This document shows, piece after piece, positions 35,316-45,100 of a stretch of DNA of 64,000 nucleotides. This DNA comes from Oscarella lobularis. Taxonomy: Eukaryota; Porifera; Homoscleromorpha; Homosclerophorida; Oscarellidae. Within the stretch, counting starts at the first letter, position 1. Each line of letters begins with the position of its first letter. A model generated the notes under the pieces. That model did not search any database and was not told the origin of the DNA. It saw only the letters and a list, made by a program, of their open reading frames with translations. The DNA lies in the NCBI RefSeq assembly GCF_947507565.1, contig NC_089189.1, positions 186,001-250,000 of the forward strand, read 5' to 3'. A program made the position numbers and the translations under genes.

Positions 35316-37908
35316 ATGTCTTCCACGGGTCCCTCATCTCGATGGGGACACGTCGCTCTCATTATCGATGAAGAGATGCTTCTTTGGGGAGGAAAAGCGA
35401 TGAGAGAATCGACGGGAGAGAAGTTCTATTGCTGTCAGGATGTGATCGAGTGTTTGAATCTTTCGACGAGTGAATGGAATCAACGACGAGCAATATCGAA
35501 CATCCCCCAATCCGACATTCCTCATCCATGTTCTCACGCACGAATCGGTGTCGTCCAAAATCGGGACATTTATCAATTTGGTGGTGGCTACTTCTCGTCT
35601 GATGACCGTCGTGTCTATTCGAACGATGTTCACAAATTGGATGGATCGACGTTGGAATGGCAACGAATCCATTCCAATGACCAATCAACGCCCAGCGGGA
35701 GAGTGAACCATGGAATGTGCGTGTTAGGGAAGAAAGGAGACGAACATCTCGTCATGATGGGCGGAATAGGAACTCCGATTGTTTCACCAATACCAGACGG
35801 ATCTCAATTCATTCCTTCTTCAAATTATCCTGACGAGGGGTGGAACAATGAAGTTTGGTTGTTTTGCATCCGAAAGAGTGAGTGACGTGTAAAATTATTT
35901 TGAATTGAATGTAGACATTTGTTTGAAGGGAATTGGATTCCAGCTCAATGCACAGGAAAAAAACCACATCCTCGAGACGGACATTCCTTCATTACAGTTG
36001 ATAATAATCGAGCAATTCTCTTTGGCGGTTCTTATTGTACAAAGTATTTCAATGATATTTATGTTTTTCATTTGAACTCAATGGTAAGTTGTTTGTTTGT
36101 TTTTATTTGTTTGTTGATATTCTAATTTGTTTATGTAGGAGTGGATCCAAGTTCATTTGGATGGACCACATCATTTTCTTCCCTTATATGGTCATTCAAC
36201 TAATATTGTTCATATTCCCGGATTAGGACCATGTGCTATCGTCTTATGGGGAGTGACCAATGGCAATAGAATGGTCTCTATTGCTCATTTCATTGTCATT
36301 GATTCTCAACAATGTCATAAAGTACTGACGAATATTTAAATTGTTACTCTAATTTGTTAATTATTTATAAAGGTTACGTTGGCCAATGATGTCATACGAA
36401 CTGTATATCAGTCGACGTGTTCTCTATTGAGAAAAAATGATCTATTTCTAATACGTTTTGGGGGAACAAATGATTTCAAAACATGGAAACCAGTGGCTCT
36501 TTTAGACATTTTAAAATTTGGTAATTTATATCAAATTTTGATTCATGCAAGAAAGGTTAATTAGTTTTTAAATCAGATGGCTTCAAAGGTATTTCCGGAA
36601 CGTCATCACCACGTGTCCCAATGGTATGTGCATAATCAATACATATGTAATTATGGTAATATCATTTTTTGTGTAGAGCTTGGAGTCATGTCAGCTTCCG
36701 TGTCAAATAGCCGATCCCCGTAACGCAGAGCAGGAACAAGTATTCAGCTTTAAACGGAAGTGCGCAACTCTTTCTAATATCAACTCTAGGCACTTGTAGG
36801 AGATCTCGTAATTGAGAGAGACGAACTTAAATATGACGAAGCGGACGATTTCATTGGCTCGGGCGGATTCGGAGAGGTGTACAAGGCGACACTGAAAAAG
36901 AACGAGAAAGAGCAAACGGTCGCTGTCAAAGTCTTCAAGGCTTTTAGACACAGAAGAGAAAAGAAGTGAGTAGACATCTTTCTTGCAAATAATTCTTATA
37001 TTTTCAATAATTAAGAGAGTGCGAAGATTTTGAGAAGGAATCATCCATTCTTCTCCGAATCAAACCTCATCGTTTCATCGTCGAATTGATTGGACGTTGC
37101 ACCAACGTCAGACACTACGCTCTTATAACGGCGTTTGTAAGCGGAGGCAACTTGCACGAGCTCCTCTCTTCTGGTAATGAAGCTATTCAAAGGATGGAGG
37201 TGAGAATAACGATTGCCAAGCAAATTGCAATCGGTATGGTCCATCTCCACTACAATTGTCCTCCCGTCATTCACTACGACCTAAAATCCGACAATATTTT
37301 AGTTGAAAAACAAGGTGATGACTTCATTTGCAAGGTTAGTTGCTAGGTAAGACTGAAAGCTGGCTGGTAATGAAGTTTGTGTTTTTAGATTTGCGATTTT
37401 GGCTTCTCAAAAATGTCTATTTTCAGCGCAGTGACGAGCTATCAGTCGGCTGGCTCGTTGCCTTCAGGCACTGCTACGTACATCGCTCCTGAGCGATATC
37501 GAGTTGATTCTCACGAAGGCGGAGCTAGGCGTGTGACATTAGAAGAAGCACGAAAAGTCGACGTCTACAGCTACGGAGTTTTATTGTGGGAAATTCGTGA
37601 GAAAACGCGACCGTACAAAGGTTAGAAAAACGAATCAGTAGAACAGACTAAGATTGTTTTGTTTAGGCATGCCAGAGAGGGTAATTCATCACAAAGCTGA
37701 GGAGGGTCAAAAATTGCCAGAAGGAAAAGCAGCATCAGAAGCACCGTCATATTATAATATTCTTTTGGAAAAGTGCCAGGATTGCAATCCACGTGTGAGA
37801 CCGACGTTCCGACAAGCTGTTTGGACATTGCAAGGTGATACCAGCATTCTAAAGCCTGCTGAGGTTAGAGTTCCAAAGCCTGAAAAGGAAACTTGTTGTA
37901 TTTCTTAA
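35316..37908 (+). CDS. KK10: Kelch-repeat, non-RD TKL-like protein kinase, CaaX class, last of the array
   Basis: Exons: 35316-35877, 35929-36083, 36139-36321, 36373-36520, 36577-36623, 36677-36739, 36790-36965, 37016-37334, 37389-37620, 37667-37908. All are open. The kinase has GSGGFGEVYK (F for Y in the glycine loop), VAVKVF, HYDLKSDN, DFGFSK, APERYR. The tail ends ETCCIS, a predicted CaaX box. Exons 9-10 are nearly identical to KK3. It is followed by the complete aconitase-like gene instead of a chimeric cassette. Variable Kelch sites: SR-W-GH, HPC-SH-AR, FGG-GYF, GR-VN-HG, MGG-IGTP, PR-DG-HS, GG-SYCTKYF, PL-YG-HS. Confidence 0.85.
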
Positions 37909-37919
37909 CTCGATATTAA

Positions 37920-38071
37920 TATTGTATTTTGTCAGTGTGGCTATTTTTATGACGTCACGAGAGCGCACTGGGATTATCACGTGACTGTGACGTAGGTGAT
38001 TACGACGGCGTACGATTTCTCGCCTCATTTCTAGTCGTACGCTGTCTCCGTCGATTTGAACGACATCGAAA
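37920..38071 (+). promoter_or_regulatory. Promoter of the aconitase-like gene
   Basis: It holds a TGACGTCA CRE at about 37950 and a CACGTGAC E-box at about 37979. Both are copied in front of chimeric cassettes A, B and C. It lies directly behind the KK10 stop codon. Confidence 0.5.
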
Positions 38072-41000
38072 ATGGCAGAAAAGTCGTTCTCGAAGTACAT
38101 CAAACGCTTGGAAGGCAGCGATAAAGCGGAACTTCGCTATTACGATCTATTAGCGCTCGCAGGCGATCGTCTCGGTAAATCGAAAGCGTCTATATTAACC
38201 TAGAAACCATTTCGTCCGTCTTTTCTTTAGATCGTCTTCCCTTTTGTCTCCGAATCTTCCTCGAATCGTGCATGCGCAACTGCGACGACGTCGAAATCGG
38301 ATGCGAACACGTCGAAGCGCTTCTCGATTCGAGCAAGAAAGCCGAAATCCGCTTCAAGCCAGCGCGAACGCTATTTCGAGACCTCACGTGAGTCCATCTT
38401 ACGTCAGTCGCGTGATCGCGACCCCATTTCTTTCACAGAGCGATCCCTTCGCTCGTCGATTTCGCGAGCGCACGGGATACAATCGAATCTCGCGGAGGCG
38501 ATCCCACTCTCTTCGAGCCTCTATGCCCCGCAGATCTCGTTCTCGACTATTCGCAGCGTTTGGATTCGGGAAGGTAAAGCGCGTTACTGTTACCATGGTT
38601 CTCTTACGCGTATCGTCGCTTCAGATCCGAAGCCGTGGCAAAGAGAAACGAAAAAATCGAATTCTTACGAAATAAAGAATTATTTCAATTTTTGAAGTGG
38701 GCTGGACTTGCTTTCAAAAATGTTACCATGGCAATACCTCCCGGATTGGGAGTACCTCCAGCGGTAAAATCAATAGGAATATTGTATTTTCTGAATTTAA
38801 TATTTCTTTTAGATTCATTTTGAATATTTGAATCGGATTGTTATCAACGAAGACGGATTGATTTATCCAGATAGTGTTTTAGGCACAGATCCTCACATTT
38901 CCATGATGAATGGAATGGGAATACTTGCATGGGGTAAAAAGACTAATATAAATAATTCATTCTAATCAAATTTTTCTGTCTAGGTTTACGTGGAATTGAA
39001 ATTGAAAGCATTCTAATGGGACGTTCTGTTGCCATGCCAATGCCAGACGTAATTGGATATAAAATCTACGGAAAAATTGGAGATCTTGTCACATCTACAG
39101 ACATAGTCTTAGCAATAACAAAGGTTAATTAAATAAAAATCGACAAAATAATTAATCCTATGCATTTTTCCCAGCATCTTTGTGGAGCGGGTGTGAGTGG
39201 TTGTTTGGTTGAATTTTTTGGCGACGGTATTCCTCAATTATCTGTGGGGGATCGGACAACAATTAGTAACATGTCACCGGAATATGGAGCTTTGCTTGCC
39301 TACTTTCCCATGGATAGAATGACAATGGATTATTTTAAAAACACTGGTATGGCTATGAATTTGTGACGTCAATGGATGAAACGGATTCTTCTCCCTCCCC
39401 TAGGTCATTTTTCTTTGGGGGATTTTGTATGGATGGAAGCCTATCTACGTGAGACTCATTTGTGGAAGGAATATGGTGATGAAGAGAGTCAAGATCCCGT
39501 CTATTCTAAGGTATGATACAATAATAAGAGTGAGAATCAAGATTATGTATTTTTTTCTTTAGGTTGTTGAGTTTGATTTGGGTACAGTTGTGGCCACTGT
39601 GTCTGGCCCAAGGAAAGCAAAGGATAGAGTCTCAGTGGAAAAACTCAAAGCAGAACTGTCAGCATGTCTCATCAAAAATGTATGTAAATCTCATAATTTG
39701 ATGATAATGAATATGATGGTGTCTCTATAGAAGGAACTGAATGGATTTGGAGTTCTTCCCCAAGACATTCCCAAATCAATTTCATTTGCTTTAGATAAGA
39801 AAGACTTTGCATTACAACATGGTACAGTAGACCCCATTAATTAATTAAATAAATAAATAAATTATATTTCTTTAGGATCTGTTGTTGTGGCTGCTATGTC
39901 CAGTTGCACCAATGCCAGTAATCCTTCAGTTATGCTTGGAGCAGGTCATAGTTTCCTAGTTATTTGAGATTATCTTTGTGATTGGCTCCCTTTCAGGTCT
40001 TCTGGCTAAGAGAGCTATTGAGTGTGGACTCTCTGTTCCCGTCTACATACAGACAAGTCTATCCCCCGGGTCTTCATCTCTCACAAACCATTATCTGGAT
40101 AAAAGTGGAGTCATTCCCTTTTTAAGCCAACTGGGGTAAAGAAAAAGATAAATTTCATATACAAGATTATTAATTTTTTATATTATTCAAGATTCAATCT
40201 CTCTACGGAGAAAAACTCACGTCTTCCTCTTCCAATAACAGAGTCCATAGAAAAGGTATCAATTCATTAATTTTACATATAATTTAATGGTTTTTCTAGG
40301 GAGACATTGTTGCTGTGGGTGTCCTCTCCGGAAACCGGAATTTCGAAGAGCGCGTGAATCCTCTAACTCGCGCTAACTACCTCGCGTCTCCTCTCCTCGT
40401 CATTGCCTACGCTTTGGCTGGGACTGTGCTCATCGATTTCAAGGATGAGCCTCTGGGGAAGAATTGCCATGGCGACGCTGTCTATCTCAAAGATATTTGG
40501 CCCAGTCGAAAGGATATTCAGGATGTGGAGAGGGAGACTGTTGTTCCGGCTTTGTATGCGGAAGTCAAAGCGAGAATACGCGTGAGTTCTATTAGAAAGT
40601 CGTGAATATATGCATGTATTTTAATTAGGAAGGGAATCCCATGTGGAATTCTCTGCCTTCTCACCAAGAGGTGCTATATCCATGGGAACAGAGGTCTCTT
40701 TTCTTGAAGAAGTCGCCGTTTTTTGAAGCCAAAGAGGCAAGACCTAAGAGAAATCAATACATATGATTATTGATCTGATGCTTTTAGCCATGTGACGTAT
40801 TGAAGGGAGTCTTTGTGCTTCTCTGGTTGGGTGACTCAGTGACGTCAGACCACATCAGTCCAGCCGGAAGTATTCCACGTCAGAGCCCAGCTGGAAATTA
40901 TCTCAAATCTCGAGGGTAGGTCCTATATAAGTAGATGTGGTATTCATACATTTCTTTATTAGGTTGTCTCCTCGTGAGTTTAATTCTTACGGCGCTCGTC

Positions 41001-41685
41001 GTGGACACTGTGACGTCATGGTGAGAGGGACATTCTCTCATCCAAAATTGGTCAATAAATTGACTGGGACACTAGCCTCCAAAACGCTCTACGTCCCAAC
41101 AGGAGATACGGTAAGAAAATTCTTATAAAACTACTGTATTTTATAGGCTTTTTAGATGAGCATTCACGATGCAGCTGTGAAGTATCAATGCGAGTCACGC
41201 CCACTCATGATATTGGCGGGAAAAGATTTTGGAGGCGGTTCTGCGAGAGATTGGGCAGCTAAAGGACCCTACGCTCTTGTAAGTGCATAAAATATAATAG
41301 AGAATTTTCTCTATGGTGCTTTTCAGGGTGTGAGAGTCATTCTTGCGGAAAGCTTCGATTCGGGATATCGCGCATGCGTTATCGCCATGGGAATCCTCCC
41401 CCTCGAATATCTCCCAGGTGAAAACGCCTCCGCGCTGCGTCTCAGCGGCTTCGAAGCCTTCGAAATCGACTCCCCAACGCGTCCCAATGAGATCGTCACA
41501 ATCAAGGTGAGCCAGGGTTTCGTAGAAGCACACGTTCTCCGTTTTACCCCACTGCGCTTGCGCAGCTCGACAACGGCCGTTCTTTCCGCGCAAAGTCCCT
41601 AATCGCCTCCCCAATCGAAATGGAGTACTACAAAAAAGGCGGAATGCTAAACCACGTCACCACGCAATGCCTAAATCAGTCATAG
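38072..41685 (+). CDS. ACO1: IRP1/cytosolic aconitase-like protein lacking the cluster-binding CxxC
   Basis: Twenty exons join in frame to about 880 residues (38072-38174, 38231-38387, 38439-38573, 38625-38763, 38813-38933, 38984-39123, 39175-39346, 39404-39510, 39563-39679, 39731-39821, 39876-39944, 39997-40135, 40192-40255, 40300-40581, 40629-40736, 40788-40915, 40963-41110, 41156-41278, 41327-41506, 41566-41685). The family includes iron-regulatory proteins, which switch between [4Fe-4S] aconitase and mRNA (IRE) binding. Colinear landmarks: [97 protein letters not shown]. The first cluster cysteine is present. The CMTCIGNSG segment with the other two is absent, and [15 protein letters not shown] stands in its place. 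GTDSHT is GTDPHI, and GSSRD is GSARD. Arginines in GNRNFEER and SARDW, in regions used for RNA contact in IRP1, remain. A cluster-free, non-enzymatic protein is inferred. One intron (donor 40737) is GC-AG. Confidence 0.9.
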
Positions 41686-42173
41686 AACAGCAATCTTTTA
41701 TCCTTAGAGCACGTTTACGTTTATTTACACCGCCGAATTAGAGAGCGACGATCGTATAATATTTATTCGAAGCAAAGTTCACGGCGCGCGTTACCCCGCT
41801 AAAAAATGCTCGCGCCATTCATTTGACGTCACGCTAGAAAGAAAGCCCTCATTGTTCGCCCGTCGACACGCGGCCCGATTGACGCGTTCCACATCGTCGC
41901 GTCCGTCGCCGCGTACGCTCCCGTCTGTGGGCCGAATCAATGAAATCCCTAATCCAATTAGAGCCCCCGTTTGTTTTCGCGCGCTTTCCTACGCAATTCC
42001 GTCGTCGTGAGATCGTCGCCCCGTTTCGCGCCGCCTTGATCTCCACGACAACGAAACCCCGACAGGATCCGGCTTCGTGCGCGCGTGGGCGACCCCGCCT
42101 ACCCACGGGACCCCCCAATATAAAGGGAAGCGGCGAAAAGCGCCATCTAGTTCCAAGAAATTTATTACACAAG
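41686..42173 (+). promoter_or_regulatory. CpG-rich intergenic promoter region of the secreted EGF/TSP1 gene
   Basis: No gene is seen. A TGACGTCA CRE-type palindrome lies at about 41824-41831. The part from 41870 to 42120 is rich in CpG. An AATATAAAGG TATA-like sequence at about 42117-42126 lies about 50 bases before the ATG at 42174. Confidence 0.45.
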
Positions 42174-45100
42174 ATGTCTATTTTTCTTCCTCTTCTTTTT
42201 CTACTAACCGCGTCCGTTCAATCGTCTCGTTTCAAACGCCAAGGTGCAGTCCGCTTCCTTTCCATTGCGAGTCCGTTTTCTTGAGTCCGATCTCTTAGCA
42301 ATCGACATTGATTGCGAACTGAGCGATCCTCTTCCCGTCGGCGCGTGCAGCGTCACGTGCGCCACGGGAGTCCAACAATACGTACAAGCCATTCTCGTTA
42401 AATCGGCGAATAACGGCGAACCGTGCCCCGATCTCGCCGATCGTACGACTTACGAAGAATGCACCTTATCCCCATGCCCCGTCAACTGCAGCGTAACCTA
42501 CGAGGAACAAGCGCCCGGATGCAGTCAGCCGTGCGGGGGCGGAGTCGTTCGCTTGATTGGGAGAATCGATCGGAAGCCGAGCGGCGGCGGAGCGCCGTGT
42601 CCGCCGCTTGTTATCGAAGCGTCGTGCAACGATCATCCGTGTCCAATCAATTGCCGGCTTTCCGATCCTGCGCCCGCGGGCGCGTGCTCGACCACGTGCG
42701 GCAACGGGACTCAACGTTACGAGCGAACGATTCTCGAGAAAGCGCAGCACGGTGGAACACCGTGCGGCTCACTCATTCTCTATCAAGACTGCAAGTACGT
42801 ACGGGACCCTTTCCCGCCGCTACACAGCGCATCTAGTGGTTTCTTCTCTTAGTGAGGGCCCTTGTCCTATTGATTGTTCCGTCTCCGAATTCGTTCCGCT
42901 TCCCGGCGCCACGTGCTCGGTCACGTGCGGTGGCGGCGTCATCTCCGTCGGACGATCGATTTTGAATAAGGCTAGTAACGGCGGACGTCCCTGTCCTCCG
43001 CTATCCGCGCAGCTTCCGTGTAACGAGCACGAGTGTCCGCCTGACGGCACGTGCCCGGCCAACTTCCGGCAATGCTTTTCGGGCGATTGTATCCCAATAG
43101 AGCAAGTCTGCAATGGGAATAATGATTGTAGTGACGGCGTTGATGAAATATGCGGTAAGAGGATTTTCCAAGAAAAAACAAGGGTCCCCTGCATTGTTTT
43201 CTCTTTAGAATGTGTTAGTCCTGATTCTCCTGTTAGCGTACTTTCGTACGGAGACTTCTTTGTGACTCCTCAATGCCAAAATTGCACGTGCGACTTTGGC
43301 GGTAATTTAACGTGCGTCGACGCCGTTTGCCCAAAGCTAGATTGCAACAATTTCGTCAAAATCGACGAAGAATGTTGCGCACGATGCCCAGGTAAAAGAA
43401 AACCACCTCCATTGAATTTTATTGATTTTTTAATTTAAGTGGACTGTGCTGTGAGCAACTGGTCTCCTTTTGACAAGTGCTCCACCTCGTGCGGCCCGGG
43501 AACTCAGAAGAGAACCCGTACAATCGACATTGAGCCGGATTTCGGCGGCGCCGCCTGTCCCGATCTCGAGGAATCACGACAATGCCAGATGTACCCATGC
43601 AGTAAGTCTCACTCCACCCACTTTACCCTGATTGGCCGGCGCGCGAAATCCCCGCATGCTGAAACCCTCGCATTACCGTATAAGCATCGAACAAGTAGCA
43701 AACAGTTCAGTCATCCCTCAGCTGCTACACTTTCCCGAACGCGAAGATGCCGCCGCCGGTCTCCGGTTTATTCATTTCGCTATTATTCCTCACCCTTGAA
43801 CTGAAGACTTCAGAGGCTGCAAGTATACAAAGTCTCATATCTTCCCTATAGAGTTTCCTTAGGAGAAATAGTTACCTGCCTCGCGATCCCTTTTCTGCGT
43901 AGCTAAGGCCTTTCTTTTTGTTTGCCTCCTTCGCACAAGGAACCCTTGCATGGTACATGACATCATTTGGTGTCGAGGCGCTTTTCCTAATTTCCTATAA
44001 TGTGACGTCCGGTTGCAAGCGTTGCTGTGTTCCGTTCTCTTTCGCCCCGCCTATATCCGCGTCTAAATTTAATGGAACCTCGCGGGAGATAGGAGATACC
44101 GTCTCGAAGTCGCGGAATGCATCGTTTCTAATTTTAGCCTGCGATTCGAACCCGTGCGAAAACGGAGGCACGTGCAATCAACGTAGCAACAGCGAAGCGT
44201 TTGTCTGCGAATGCATCTTCGGATTCATGGGAAAATTTTGCGAAACGAGTACGCTTACTACCAAACTAGTCTCTAAATATTAAATTCGACTCTAGACATT
44301 AACGAATGCGAGTCGAATCCGTGCGCTAACGGGGCCACGTGCGTCGATGGCGTGGGCGCGTTCACGTGTCAGTGCCTTCCCGGATACACTGGAAGACTCT
44401 GCGACGAAGATATCGACGAATGCGCGTCGTATCCGTGCCAGAACGGCGGCAAATGCACGGATCGCGTCAACGGGTTCACGTGCGAGTGTCTGAGCGGCAC
44501 GACGGGCCTTCTATGCGACACAGAAGTCGACGAATGCGCGTCGAAGCCGTGTCAAAATGGCGGCCAATGTCACGACTTTTTCGGCGGCTTCATGTGCACG
44601 TGTCCGATCGGCGTAACGGGAGCAAATTGCGAAACAGGTAGTGTACGCGAGAGAATAACGCGTTCGATTAATTTTATTGATTCTATAGTTATTAATGAGT
44701 GTGATTCGAATCCTTGTTCGAATGGTGCGACGTGTAACGATCTTCCAAACGGGTTTACGTGCACGTGTCGTCCGGGGTACACGGGAAAATTTTGCCAAAC
44801 AGGTACACTACATCATAATTTTTGAATTATTGAATTATTGATTTTTACTTAGATATCAATGAATGCGATTCAAATCCTTGCCGAAACGGAGGCCAATGTA
44901 AAGATCTCATAGGAAGATACGAATGCGAGTGTCCGAAGGGAGTCATAGGAATAAATTGCGAAACAGGTAAAAAATCAATATGTATATAATTTAAATTATT
45001 AATTATTTTCTTCTTAGATGTGAATGACTGTAACGATATGTCGTGCAAAAACGGCGGCACGTGCATCGATCGTCGTGGCGATTTCTCCTGCGAATGCAAC

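Noticed and set aside
42-35684. A 108-117 codon antisense frame conserved opposite Kelch exon 1 in most copies
   Set aside because: It has no family resemblance, and its conservation follows from the near-identical sense exon. It is broken in some copies (KK4, KK6 shortened).
41195-41614. A 139-codon minus-strand frame within the aconitase 3' end
   Set aside because: It overlaps well-supported aconitase exons 18-20 and has no recognisable product.
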